NCBI GenBank assembly: GCA_036821485.1
Contig: DAISJM010000019.1
Coordinates: forward strand, 1 to 62,038
DNA: 62,038 bases
Origin: DAISJM01 sp036821485
GTDB taxonomy: Bacteria > Verrucomicrobiota > Kiritimatiellia > CAIQIC01 > JAGNIJ01
Direction: 5' to 3'
Translations under genes and position numbers: made by a program
Shown here: positions 42,801 through 51,965 of the stretch, one piece after another
Numbering within the stretch: the stretch's first letter is position 1
Layout: every line of letters begins with the position of its first letter
Notes under the pieces: model-generated
The model's database searches: none
The model's input: only the letters and a program-made list of their open reading frames with translations
Told to the model about the DNA's origin: nothing

Positions 42801-45800
42801 GATGAAGACGGCGATGGTTTGCAGAATCTCTACGAATTCTGGTCCCGATCGAATCCCCGCGCGAATGACTCTCTCTCCGACTTCGATGAAGATTCGGTTG
42901 CCGCTCTTACGGAACAGAAGTTGGGAAGCAGGCCCGACTTGATGGATACGGATGACGATGGGCTCACGGACGATGTGGAACAGGAGCAGCACTCTAATCC
43001 AGCCGATCCTGCCGACCCCGCGGTTTCACGCGCCATGGCCTTTGGCGGCGGGGCGAACGACTATCTTGAAATCCCTGTCTCGTTGCGCCAGAGCCTGACG
43101 GCATGGACGTTGGAGGCTTGGGTGTATCCGTCCAATGCTGTGGATGGTGTAGGAGTTGTGGTGCGCCGTGCGGTGCAGCAACTGGCGGGTGGATCTAATG
43201 TCTTGAATTATGTCCTGGGTCTGGAGTCCGACGGCGCAGGCGGATTGCGTGCCTATGCGGGATTTATTTCGACCAGCGCCACATATATTGTTCGTGGAGG
43301 TTCGATTGAACCGGGGACGTGGACGCATTTGGCGGCTTCTTATAGCAGCCCGTCCATGGTGCTCTACACGAATGGAATTGAGATCGCCCGATCCGACAGT
43401 TTCAGCCGTAGTCCACAGGTCAGTGGGCGGGGTGGATCGACCTTTACACGCATCGGGGAGGACTTCGGGGGCCGCATAGACGAGGTTCGCATTTGGTCGG
43501 GTGCGAAGACGGCGGCTGAAGTCATGACGAATTACAATCGCACAGTCTCGACGACCAGCGCCGGATTGATGCACTACTTCCGGTTCGATGATGGCGAGGC
43601 CGTTACGAACATTCACGCCTTCAGTGCCCGTCACATTCCGCGGGGCGCGCAGGACTGGGCTTTTGCGAAGGACTGGAACGACGAATGGCGGCATGCGGCC
43701 TGCAAGAACGGGAACGTTGGATTTGTTGAACCTGGCGGCATCGTTCCGCCGGCCTCGTTGCGCGTCGTGCTGCAACCCGTGGAGGCGGTTGCGGCGGGGG
43801 CGCAGTGGGCGTTGACCGATATTGGCAGTTGGAACAACAGTGGCGTCACAGTCTATGAGCTGGCGGCGGGTCCTCACTCCGTGATTTTCAAGTCAATCGC
43901 TGGATGGACCTCTCCCTCCAACGAAACGGTGGTGTTGACCAACGGCTCTGCGAGTACGATTACGCGAACCTATCTGTTGAATGGCAGCGTGCGCGTCACG
44001 TTGTCTCCGGCAGATGCCTTAGCGGCCGGGGCGCAGTGGCGGCTGGACGGCAACGCTTGGCAAGATAGTGAGGCGACGATTTCCAATGTGTCGCCAGGCG
44101 TGCATTCAATTGAGTACAAGTCGGTCGATGGGTGGGGCACCCCCACGCCATCCCCGGAGAGCGTGACCCTTGTGGAAGGTCAGGCTGTTTCGCTCACCCG
44201 CAGCTATAACGTGGGTGAAGGCTGTCTGATCGTGGTCTTGGGACCGGCCGAAGCTACGGCCGCAGGTGCGCAGTGGCGTGTGGACGGCGGTTCGTGGCAG
44301 AACTCCGGGGTGACTAACCTGCTACGGACGGGTACTCACACTGTCGATTACTATGGCATACCGGGTTGGCGTGCACCTGTGACCGACAGCAGTGTTGTGA
44401 TCCTGTCCGGCCAGACCAACACACTGACCCGCTATTATGAGGTGGGTACTCGATCGGTTTCCGGCACGATCCTGAACAACTCGACGTGGGATAATTTGCC
44501 GCAGAATGCCTTGCCACCGGGTGATGGTTCCAACACGGGTCGGGTCTCTGTGGGTCTCTGGTATTACGAAACGGATGTGGCGGGGGCGCCCATTACCCAG
44601 TACACCGCTGTTCTATCGACCAACGCGTTGCCGATTCCGGGAACGTCGTTTCCGTACGTCATCAATGAGGTGCAGTCGCGAGGTACGACGGAGGTCCCTG
44701 GCTATCGGCTGATGGCTTGGGTGGACGGTGATGCGGACGGAGGATATGACGTTGGTGAGCCGCGCAGCCAGATTACGAGCTTCTACATGGCGGACGACAA
44801 CATCTCCGGCGCGAACTTGACCATCACGGACGATCAGGATGTGGATGCGCTTCCAGATTGGTGGGAGGCGCACTGGTTTGGCAATCTGCTTCAAACCGCG
44901 GATGGGGACTATGATCTGGACCGTCTCCTGAACGGCCAAGAGTACAACATATCCCGCTTGACCAACACGCTCGTCGGCTTGAACCCCGCCTCATGGGACA
45001 GCGATGGTGACTCCATGGATGATTGGTGGGAGTACCAGCTCTTTGCCGGCGGCGCCGGCTTGAATCCGACGGTGCCGGATGCCTTCGGTGATGTGGACGG
45101 TGATGGTCTTTCCAATCTTCGTGAATATCGCGGCCGGGATGATGTGCCGCCTCTCGATCGTGACCCGGCAGCCGCGCCCGGTGTGGCCGCGACCAACACA
45201 GCCAGCGTGGATGGATTGAACCCACTGAATATTGACACAGATGGCGACGGCCTGATCGACAGTTATGAGTTCGCCTGGTGGTCAACCAACAATGGACTGA
45301 ATCCGCTTGTTGCGAGCGCAGATATCAGTGCCGATCCGGATATGGATGGTCTGACCAGCTATCGGGAGCAGTGTCTGTTGTCGGAACTGCGGCAGGGCGG
45401 ACCCAACGATATCTGGTCGAACGGGACCAACGACTTCCCGCAACTTGGTGCTGACGGTGAGCGGCTGTTTGTGCCGGCCCTGACTCTGAATGCCACCAAC
45501 GCGACTATGACGGCGGATTTGATTGCCCTGCAAGGCCAAGGCTGGACGGATCCGACGAAGATGGACACCGACAGTGACCTTCTTCCGGATGGTTGGGAAG
45601 TGGAATTCAACCTCAATCCCGTTGTGGCCACGGGTGGTGATGGGGCGGATGGTGATCCGGATGGTGACTCACTCCTGAACATTCAGGAATACTATGGCCA
45701 GGATGGTGATCGGTCAGCGACCAATCCAGCCGTCTGCGGATCCGGCGATGAAACAAATCCGAATGAACACAATTGGCGACCGATGAGTACAGGCGTGGGG

Positions 45801-48800
45801 CCCGGCACTAAGCGCCCTTGGATCGCGACTGACTACTGGGTATCCAATGATTCGTCTCCGGCTGATGGCACGTTGGGGGCGGCCTTGCCAACGCTGAGCC
45901 TCGGCATGGACAATGGCGAGGATACGGATGATGATGGCATATGGGATAATGACGAAATCCAAGGTGAGTGGACGGTCTTGGGCATAGATCCGAGCCCGGT
46001 GCACTCGATGTCTCCCTTTGTGAAGAGGGCTGCGTTGATTACAGGAACCAACGGGATACCCATCCCTGATCCGGAAGGGCTCGTCAACGGCTACAGTCCG
46101 CTCCTGCATGCTCGCGACTGGACGTTGGAATGCTATGTCAAGCTGATGGAACCGGATTGTACGGGTTATCTCATCAACATTCCCGGGCCGTTTGGATTTA
46201 CCGACAACGCAGGTGAGCGCTTGGCCCTTTCCAACAATGTGCCCACCGTCAGCTTCCACACACGTGCAGGCTTGGAATACAAGGTGGTGGGTACCGTTTT
46301 GCCCACCAACCGGTGGATTCATCTGGCAGGCGTCTGGAATCATGGAGAGAACTACCTTTCGCTGTACGTGGATGGCGTTGCTGTGCAAGGACAGCGTGTG
46401 ACGGAGGAGGGACTGTCGGGGCGTCTGTACGCCAGCGCCGATCCGGCGACCATCGGCAAGGCAACGGATGGGTCCTTCTCCAATGTTGTATACATGGACG
46501 AAGTGCGAATTTGGGGGGCAGCACGGTCCTCCGACGATATTGAGACATATCGGCGTCAGTTGGTGCCCCAGAACACAAATGGGCTGCGCGCCTACTACCG
46601 TTTCGATGACGGCGGAACGACGGCGGAGGATTTCACGCGCAAGGCCAGCAGCGGTCTGCTTGGTGCGCCGGATTACATGTTTGGTGACCGTGGCTATGCG
46701 CTCCAGACAAACGGATTCATATTTGTCACCAGCACGGTGGCTTTTGTTTACGGCGTAGACGCCCGGGGTGCGGATGACACGGATGGCGACGGGATGCCTG
46801 ATGCGTGGGAGGTGATGAACCATCTTGATCCGTATTCTACGAACGATATCGATGGAGCTTCGGCTGATGCAGACGGCGACGGACTGCACAATATTTATGA
46901 GTATTGGGCGGACACGAATCCGTGGTTTGAGGACACGGATCAGGATTCCACGCTCGACTCTGGCGAAGACCGTGACGGCGATGGGGTGGTCAACATCATC
47001 GAGCAGCAGCTTGGCAGCCGGCCGGATATCGTGGATACAGACGACGATGGGTTGACCGACAAGGAAGAGCAGGAGCAAGGGTTCAGTCCGGCCGATTCAG
47101 TAGATCCGGCGCTCTCGCGAGCGATGAGCTTCGGTGGTGCAAGAGATGACTTCTTGGAGGTTCCGATCGCTCTGGCACAGCGCTTGAGTGACTGGACGTT
47201 GGAAGCTTGGGTTGAGCCCGGGAGTGTGACGGGTGGTGCGGGTGTGATCGTTCGCCGCGTGGTGCAGAACCTTGGTGGCGGTACCCAGGCGGTCAACTAC
47301 GTATTGGGTTTGGAAACCAATGTCGGTGGCCGGCTTCAGATCTACGCGGGTTATATCATGACCGATGGGCGGCGGGATATGATCAGTGGTGGCGATGTGC
47401 CGACGGGTACGTGGACCCACATCGCAGCAACCTACAACAGCCTTACCGCAACCTTCACGCTCTATACAAACGGCTACGAGTCGGTGAAGACGAACAGCCT
47501 CTACAATTCGCCGCCTGTCAACGGCAAGGGCGGTGAAACATATGTTCGTATCGGCGAGGATTTCGGCGGTCGTATCGACGATGTGAGGATATGGAGTGAC
47601 ACGCGAAGCGCCAGCGAACTGCTGTTGAACTTTGACGAGTACATCGATGGCGACGAGCAGAACCTCGTTCATTACTTCCGCTTTGACGATGCCGAAGCCA
47701 ATACGAATAGTCTGCCGTTCGGTGAGTATCATGCGGCCTTCGGGGCCGAGGACTTTGCGCATCCGCGCGACTGGACTTTAGAATGGCGTCACGCGGCCAT
47801 ACGCCATGGCAATGTGGCTTTTTCCAACAACGGCGCCATCACACCGCCGCCAGCTTTGCGCGTGATCCTGCAACCTTCCGAGGCTGTCACGGCGGGGGCG
47901 CAGTGGAGCATGGATAATGGGGCTTGGCTTGATAGTGGAGCCACGGTGCGGAATCTTAGCCGTTACGATCTGACGCATACCATTGGCTATAAAGGTGTCG
48001 CGGGTTGGACAGCGCCTACCAACGAGACGGTGACGGTGTCCAATGGCTATACCACGGCTCTGAGCCGGTACTATATCAGGCGAGGTCAGATCACCGTGAC
48101 CGTGGAGCCGCCTGAAGTTCCTCCCGCTGCCATGGCGCTTATTAATGACGATCATCTGTGGAGCATCGGCACGTATGGCGACAGCGGCATTGCCCGGGAC
48201 GGGGCGTTCTGGCAGCAGAGTGGGGTCACGGTGAGCAACCTCAACGTGCAGTCCTATACCGTCCAGTACTACCCCATTCCGGGATGGATCGCGCCGGCCA
48301 GTGCGTCCATCAGTCTGGGCGAGGGAGAGGATTTGCATATTGTCGGTTTCTATTCTCCGCTTCAAGGATATGTCCGTGTGCTCATTTCTCCCGATGCGCT
48401 GCCGCCCTTGGGAGCCCGGTGGCGTGTGGACAGTGGTCCGTGGCGCGAGAGTGGTCAGACCTCTGACGCACTGACCTATGGTGGACACACGATCGAGTTC
48501 CTGCCGGTGGCGCCGTGGGTTACGCCAGCCCCCATCAATATGGGGGTAACAAATCACAATCAAATCTACGAATTTGTGGGCACGTATACGGAGTTGACGG
48601 GTATCTATGTAGAGTTGACTCCGCCAGAGGCTGTTGCAGCAGGTGCGGCTTGGAAGCTGGTGGGGGATACCGGCTGGACCAACAGTGGTGTTCTTCTTTC
48701 CAAGGCGGTGGGCACCTACACGGTGGAATTCCGGCCTGTTGAAGGTTGGTCTACGCCTCCCGAGCAGACGGTGCAAGTACTCACCAATCACACCACGCAG

Positions 48801-49886
48801 GTGTTTGGGCGGTACTATCGGTACGAAGTCATCTTGACCAACATGGTTGACTTCTTCCGGTCGCCCCGAGGTCTGGCTTTTGACTCGTCGAGAAAGCTAT
48901 ACATAGCCGACAGCGATCATCACCGGATCGTGGTCTACGACACAAAAGACAATACTTACTCGAATGTTGGACAGCTTGGAACTGCGTCCGGCGAATTCAA
49001 CCAGCCCATCGGTGTGGCGTTGGATCCGAGCGACAATCTCTACATCACCGATGCCAATAACCATCGTGTTCAGCGTCGTCGTGCGTCATCCGGGTCGTGG
49101 ACTGTTTGGGGCGGGATAGCGGTGGGGACCAATCAGGGACAATTCAATGGTCCGTACGACATCATTACCGACAGTAAGACCAACATCTATGTGGCCGACC
49201 TCTACAACAATCGGGTCCAGAAGCGCGATTCGTCGACCGGTCTGTGGATGACGTGGGTAACCAACGGCTTCCCCGACGGTCGCGTCCGCGCGCCGGCGGG
49301 GGTGGCTATAGATTCTTCCAATCGCCTCTACGTGGGGGACTATGACGGTGGGTACAGTCGCGTTCAGGTGTTCTCAAGCAATGGGCTGTCGTTCATGCGG
49401 CTGGCAAGTTCGCTTTCTGCCGAGGGTGAATTGAACAAGCCGAGATGTATGACGTTCGGGTTGACGAACGATCTCTTTGTGGCAGACATGAACAACAACC
49501 GGATTGTCAGGCGCAGCGGGACAGGTGTGTGGGATGTGATTGTTGGCGAGCTTAGTCATCCCGAAGGAGTGGCGTGGGATCCTCGTGGTTACCTGTACGT
49601 CGCTGATACGGGCAGCAATCGTGTCATCCGCGTTGAAATGTTCCGGTCCACCAATGTGCCGCCCGAAATTGCTTCCACCACGGGCATGCCCGGCAACGTG
49701 ACGTTCTCATGGACGGGAGCGGTGGGTTGGTACTACACGCTGCAATACAGCGACAGTCTGTTGCCCCCGTTGTGGCTGGACGTGCCCGGTTGTGTGCAGT
49801 TGAAGGGCTTGGACGGGGTGATGAGCTGTTCCGATACCAACAGTGCGGTATTCCCGCTGCGAATCTATAGGATGATCTACTACTAA
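39804..49886 (+). CDS. Giant secreted mosaic protein: calcium-binding repeats, LamG, PEGA-like and NHL domains
   Basis: 3360 residues, start 6 nt after CAGGAGG. The signal peptide (LVALLVVALGCQAFAQ) ends near residue 31. Residues ~32-1548 and ~1549-2760 are two related modules, each with: a small beta domain (SGSVLV/SGTILN), many DxDxDGLxDxWE calcium loops, two LamG-like domains (about 633-780 and 1090-1250; 2103-2250 and 2443-2610) and PEGA-like repeats (seven in all). Residues ~3013-3280 are six NHL propeller blades, for example PIGVALDPSDNLYITDANNH. The final ~70 residues (VTFSWTGAVGWYYTLQYSDS ... IYRMIYY) resemble the C-terminus of the GH5 enzyme. No catalytic site is seen, so surface binding or adhesion is likely. 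It is flanked by pilus-type genes. Confidence 0.85.
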   Translation: MRTRYDICRAPRVCGLVALLVVALGCQAFAQTISGSVLVRSTWEDGDSVMNPPGDGDTNGNVVVGCWSADSTIEGVPLDSDTVYSGPMPPPFGASYGYNIAGPLTEGAYLVIGWVDADGNGAYDLGEPRSAQKGAAIGGTNAVSGVNMTIVDDLDEDKLPDWWEAHWFRNASDPLASGTTADPDNDGLDNATEYGISTAGINMEHINPANWDSDGDGMDDKWEYNYYDQGHAIGLNPTVSNKVEDVDGDGLSSWQEYCGVDGEPVMLRDRYSDGVIVGKGSPVTADDLNPLDIDTDIDMLVDSFEAAWYDPSNRVNPRVNYQGENIDAQDDTDRDGLSNYREQCLLAEFREGAVNGDKWVWFGHTPFPYTEYYKPAGGQYTRVCPMSASGADLNLGLVMDLSVRFATNRTLLRLQEWTDPTPGSGYDLTDENPWPGRDTDGDLLPDGWEVEFNLDPRDDGTGSSDNGTFGDPDGDGIDNWSEYLGQDGDRFATHPFINGTGDESNPNEYNWRPDSTYYWRWYETNIPHSTLGDPRVGTGISRYETLGSALPTTSLGVDDGWDSDDDGLPDWLEFYSLPGLGLYGSSPVNSCDPFQPKCVMIRDNAGIAIPDPEPEGGSLLVPPGTREDLQRRSWTIECQVKPLASNLTGNIFNFVTQKGAASRTIYRLVLTNNLPVLYAQDDVGMYYVSAANALPTGQWTHLAGVWDHQNNKVYLYVQGVLAIGITTYTKSTADLMLPATNSLVFGSSTDGSFVDQLLLDEIRIWGTARSWTQIANNAWRLIPQGNGDDVWLDDFSPQYYGFSDRVLVNGGSLYEGEQGIALTNVCLGDRDESGEFTAGDDVWIDNGDRIYNKINDTLLVNGGNLAEGENGVLLESVLWNDKDGSGSYNRDALLAYYRFDDGGTSAEDFARKAKNSLKAATAENYLYGDRGYALPTNNFMWITNDFALVRGVDDFGADDTDNDGMPDGWEQVNHLDPNDDGAGEESSNGAKDGPHGALGDEDGDGLQNLYEFWSRSNPRANDSLSDFDEDSVAALTEQKLGSRPDLMDTDDDGLTDDVEQEQHSNPADPADPAVSRAMAFGGGANDYLEIPVSLRQSLTAWTLEAWVYPSNAVDGVGVVVRRAVQQLAGGSNVLNYVLGLESDGAGGLRAYAGFISTSATYIVRGGSIEPGTWTHLAASYSSPSMVLYTNGIEIARSDSFSRSPQVSGRGGSTFTRIGEDFGGRIDEVRIWSGAKTAAEVMTNYNRTVSTTSAGLMHYFRFDDGEAVTNIHAFSARHIPRGAQDWAFAKDWNDEWRHAACKNGNVGFVEPGGIVPPASLRVVLQPVEAVAAGAQWALTDIGSWNNSGVTVYELAAGPHSVIFKSIAGWTSPSNETVVLTNGSASTITRTYLLNGSVRVTLSPADALAAGAQWRLDGNAWQDSEATISNVSPGVHSIEYKSVDGWGTPTPSPESVTLVEGQAVSLTRSYNVGEGCLIVVLGPAEATAAGAQWRVDGGSWQNSGVTNLLRTGTHTVDYYGIPGWRAPVTDSSVVILSGQTNTLTRYYEVGTRSVSGTILNNSTWDNLPQNALPPGDGSNTGRVSVGLWYYETDVAGAPITQYTAVLSTNALPIPGTSFPYVINEVQSRGTTEVPGYRLMAWVDGDADGGYDVGEPRSQITSFYMADDNISGANLTITDDQDVDALPDWWEAHWFGNLLQTADGDYDLDRLLNGQEYNISRLTNTLVGLNPASWDSDGDSMDDWWEYQLFAGGAGLNPTVPDAFGDVDGDGLSNLREYRGRDDVPPLDRDPAAAPGVAATNTASVDGLNPLNIDTDGDGLIDSYEFAWWSTNNGLNPLVASADISADPDMDGLTSYREQCLLSELRQGGPNDIWSNGTNDFPQLGADGERLFVPALTLNATNATMTADLIALQGQGWTDPTKMDTDSDLLPDGWEVEFNLNPVVATGGDGADGDPDGDSLLNIQEYYGQDGDRSATNPAVCGSGDETNPNEHNWRPMSTGVGPGTKRPWIATDYWVSNDSSPADGTLGAALPTLSLGMDNGEDTDDDGIWDNDEIQGEWTVLGIDPSPVHSMSPFVKRAALITGTNGIPIPDPEGLVNGYSPLLHARDWTLECYVKLMEPDCTGYLINIPGPFGFTDNAGERLALSNNVPTVSFHTRAGLEYKVVGTVLPTNRWIHLAGVWNHGENYLSLYVDGVAVQGQRVTEEGLSGRLYASADPATIGKATDGSFSNVVYMDEVRIWGAARSSDDIETYRRQLVPQNTNGLRAYYRFDDGGTTAEDFTRKASSGLLGAPDYMFGDRGYALQTNGFIFVTSTVAFVYGVDARGADDTDGDGMPDAWEVMNHLDPYSTNDIDGASADADGDGLHNIYEYWADTNPWFEDTDQDSTLDSGEDRDGDGVVNIIEQQLGSRPDIVDTDDDGLTDKEEQEQGFSPADSVDPALSRAMSFGGARDDFLEVPIALAQRLSDWTLEAWVEPGSVTGGAGVIVRRVVQNLGGGTQAVNYVLGLETNVGGRLQIYAGYIMTDGRRDMISGGDVPTGTWTHIAATYNSLTATFTLYTNGYESVKTNSLYNSPPVNGKGGETYVRIGEDFGGRIDDVRIWSDTRSASELLLNFDEYIDGDEQNLVHYFRFDDAEANTNSLPFGEYHAAFGAEDFAHPRDWTLEWRHAAIRHGNVAFSNNGAITPPPALRVILQPSEAVTAGAQWSMDNGAWLDSGATVRNLSRYDLTHTIGYKGVAGWTAPTNETVTVSNGYTTALSRYYIRRGQITVTVEPPEVPPAAMALINDDHLWSIGTYGDSGIARDGAFWQQSGVTVSNLNVQSYTVQYYPIPGWIAPASASISLGEGEDLHIVGFYSPLQGYVRVLISPDALPPLGARWRVDSGPWRESGQTSDALTYGGHTIEFLPVAPWVTPAPINMGVTNHNQIYEFVGTYTELTGIYVELTPPEAVAAGAAWKLVGDTGWTNSGVLLSKAVGTYTVEFRPVEGWSTPPEQTVQVLTNHTTQVFGRYYRYEVILTNMVDFFRSPRGLAFDSSRKLYIADSDHHRIVVYDTKDNTYSNVGQLGTASGEFNQPIGVALDPSDNLYITDANNHRVQRRRASSGSWTVWGGIAVGTNQGQFNGPYDIITDSKTNIYVADLYNNRVQKRDSSTGLWMTWVTNGFPDGRVRAPAGVAIDSSNRLYVGDYDGGYSRVQVFSSNGLSFMRLASSLSAEGELNKPRCMTFGLTNDLFVADMNNNRIVRRSGTGVWDVIVGELSHPEGVAWDPRGYLYVADTGSNRVIRVEMFRSTNVPPEIASTTGMPGNVTFSWTGAVGWYYTLQYSDSLLPPLWLDVPGCVQLKGLDGVMSCSDTNSAVFPLRIYRMIYY
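39894..48090 (+). repeat. Internal tandem duplication within the giant gene
   Basis: About 39894-44450 (module A) and 44451-48090 (module B) encode the same order of domains. Matching signposts: PDWWEAHWFRN / PDWWEAHWFGN, LLPDGWEVEFNLDPR / LLPDGWEVEFNLNPV, GQDGDRFATHP / GQDGDRSATNP, AYYRFDDGGTSAEDF / AYYRFDDGGTTAEDF. Module A has an extra ~110-residue insert (about 42150-42480) with a self-repeated DDVWLDD/DDVWIDN ... VNGG unit absent from B. Confidence 0.85.
43758..48830 (+). repeat. Seven PEGA-like repeats in two groups
   Basis: Units of ~75-80 codons begin near 43758, 43989 and 44226 (module A) and 47856, 48090, 48372 and 48603 (module B). Each starts with a VxLxPxEAxAAGAQW-type strand and ends in a GW-x-x-P turn followed by T-x-x-Y. 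The second unit of group B is the most divergent. Confidence 0.75.
48850..49650 (+). repeat. Six NHL-type beta-propeller blades
   Basis: Blades begin near 48850, 48990, 49140, 49290, 49430 and 49550, each with P-x-G-h-a-h-D and LYVAD-x-x-N-x-R motifs. Six blades make a complete propeller, usually a protein- or glycan-binding surface. Confidence 0.8.
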
Positions 49887-49903
49887 CCGTAGGGAGAGTG
49901 ACC

Positions 49904-51934
49904 ATGAATAAGCGTATGCACGTAGGGTTGATGCTGGCGGCGATCACTGTGGCGTTTGCCTGGGGCTTGTCCACCTTTGCTCAGGACATCGAGTCGCCAC
50001 CCTCGAACTCCGTTCCAGACTACGATGGGCCGCCGCTGCAACAGCCTGTGGAGACTATGCCTGTGGGCGAGGAAATGGGCGATGTGGGTGAACTCGTGCC
50101 CGAGCCCATGGAGGAGCCCACGCCCGAGGCGGTGAATGAGCCTGCGCCTTACGTGGAGTCTGTTCCCGCTGAAGCCACCCCGGCAGAGGTCTCTCCCCCT
50201 GAGGCAGCCGTGCCCGCGGAAGTCGCTCCAGCGGTTGAGTCCGCAGAGCCGACGATGGCGGAGCCTGCCGATACCGCGGCTGCGGATGCCGGGTTCCCCC
50301 CGGTTGAGTCCAAGCCCGCGGCGGAGTTGATCGAACTCGAGACCGAAGCCGAAGCGCCCATGAGCGGGGAGGTGACCCACGCGGACGAGCGATCCGATCT
50401 TATCACCGTCACCCTCGACAATGTTCCCCTTCCGGATGTGATCAAGATGTTCACGAGGATCTCCGGTGCGAATATCGTGGCCGGCACGAATCTACAGGGC
50501 AGCGTGACGGTGAATCTTCAAGATGTGGAATGGAAGCCCGCACTGCAGGTGATTCTGGATTCGGCCAACCTCGTGTTGGTGGAGAAGAGCCCTGGCATAT
50601 TCGCCGTCATGAGCAAGAGCGATCTTGCAGCCGAACCGGTTACGATGGACACCGTGTATCTGAAGTTTGCCACGGTCACGAATATTCTGCCGATTGTCCA
50701 AAGGATGCTGGTTAGCACCAACGCCTCTGCCGCCGGTTTTCCTGCTGCAAACGCCGTGGTGATTCAGGAGACGGCAGCGCGCCTCACGGTTATCAAGGAA
50801 ATGATTGCCAGCATCGACAAGCCGAGGCCGCAGGTCTTCATTGAGGCCAAGTTCGTGGAACTGAATGACCAAGCCATCAAGGATATTGGTGTGAACTGGC
50901 AGTCTCTGCAAGGATACACCGTGCGGGCCGGAAGTCTGTCGTGGGGTATTACCGAGGAGCGGGACACCATATCGTCGCGTGGAGACAGGCTGTCGCAATG
51001 GGATAAGCGGCAGAATGTGGATACGGTGAACAAGCGGTACGATATAGACAATCAGGTCTATGAAGAGACGGAAACAACCTATGTCGAGGGGCCCCCGGGG
51101 TCGTATACTCCGTCAACCAAGACTACACCGACACGCACCGTGGCGGACACTATTGATTCGGGATTGGATGTAACAAAGGATATTGAGGACACGTTCACCA
51201 AGACCGTCACCGACGTGCGGAGTGCGGTCCTTTCGGCCGATGATTTCGCTCTTACACTGAGCGCCCTGAAACAGAACACCGGCGTCGAAGTTGTGTCCAA
51301 CCCCAGGATTGTAGTGGCCAGCGGCGAGACGGCCACTATCCATGTTGGCCGGAATGAGCCGAACATCGTTGCCACGCTTAAGGAACAGACCGGCGGATCG
51401 GGTGCTGCGGCAAATCAGTACGTGTACAGTCTCGATAGCGGTACTCCTTTCATCCAGATCGGCGTGAAGGTCAGTGTTACCCCCACCGTAAATACGGAGA
51501 GCAACATCACGGTCAAGATTACACCGGAATTGAGCCGCAAACTTGGCGACAAATCAGCAGGCGATGCGGCTATCAGTTTTCCGATCACTCAAAACCGCAA
51601 GATACAAACAGAGTTCAACCTCGAGAGTGGCCGCACGGTGGCCATCGGTGGTCTGACGTCGACGGAGGATCGGGAGCAGGTCAACAAGATCCCCATCCTG
51701 GGCGACATCCCGATCATTGGAAAGTATCTCTTCCGCCATACCCACACGGAGAAGGTGCAGGATGAGGTGATCATCTTTGTGACGGTGGGGCTGGCCAGTC
51801 CGGATGCTCTGACCTCCAGTGCGGGCATTCCGTCGGAAGGCAAACTGATCCATCGCCGAATGGCTCGCGAGGCGGCCCAGGCGGAAGTCAACGCTTCCGC
51901 AGGTAAACAGGACAAGGAATCAAAGAAGAAGTAG
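49904..51934 (+). CDS. Secretin (PilQ/GspD-type outer-membrane channel)
   Basis: 676 residues from the ATG at 49904 after GGGAGAG; a GTG six bases earlier is the only rival. A signal peptide is followed by ~110 Pro/Glu/Ala-rich residues, then secretin_N-type domains (LDNVPLPDVIKMFTRISGAN; VYLKFATVTNILPIVQRMLV; IIASID-like KEMIASIDKPRPQVFIEAKF). The secretin core has VEVVSNPRIVVASGETATIH, the Gly-rich GGLTSTEDREQVNKIPILGD and IPIIGKYLF. It forms the outer-membrane ring through which a pilus or substrates pass. No pilotin or AMIN domain is visible. It closes the PilMNO-type gene set after the giant gene. Confidence 0.92.
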   Translation: MNKRMHVGLMLAAITVAFAWGLSTFAQDIESPPSNSVPDYDGPPLQQPVETMPVGEEMGDVGELVPEPMEEPTPEAVNEPAPYVESVPAEATPAEVSPPEAAVPAEVAPAVESAEPTMAEPADTAAADAGFPPVESKPAAELIELETEAEAPMSGEVTHADERSDLITVTLDNVPLPDVIKMFTRISGANIVAGTNLQGSVTVNLQDVEWKPALQVILDSANLVLVEKSPGIFAVMSKSDLAAEPVTMDTVYLKFATVTNILPIVQRMLVSTNASAAGFPAANAVVIQETAARLTVIKEMIASIDKPRPQVFIEAKFVELNDQAIKDIGVNWQSLQGYTVRAGSLSWGITEERDTISSRGDRLSQWDKRQNVDTVNKRYDIDNQVYEETETTYVEGPPGSYTPSTKTTPTRTVADTIDSGLDVTKDIEDTFTKTVTDVRSAVLSADDFALTLSALKQNTGVEVVSNPRIVVASGETATIHVGRNEPNIVATLKEQTGGSGAAANQYVYSLDSGTPFIQIGVKVSVTPTVNTESNITVKITPELSRKLGDKSAGDAAISFPITQNRKIQTEFNLESGRTVAIGGLTSTEDREQVNKIPILGDIPIIGKYLFRHTHTEKVQDEVIIFVTVGLASPDALTSSAGIPSEGKLIHRRMAREAAQAEVNASAGKQDKESKKK

Positions 51935-51965
51935 CCTTGGGGCGTTGGTTGTACGGGGAGAGTTC

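Noticed and set aside
45714..47078. 454-codon open frame on the minus strand inside the giant gene
   Set aside because: Shadow of the calcium-repeat coding strand; His/Arg/Ile-rich with no recognisable domain.
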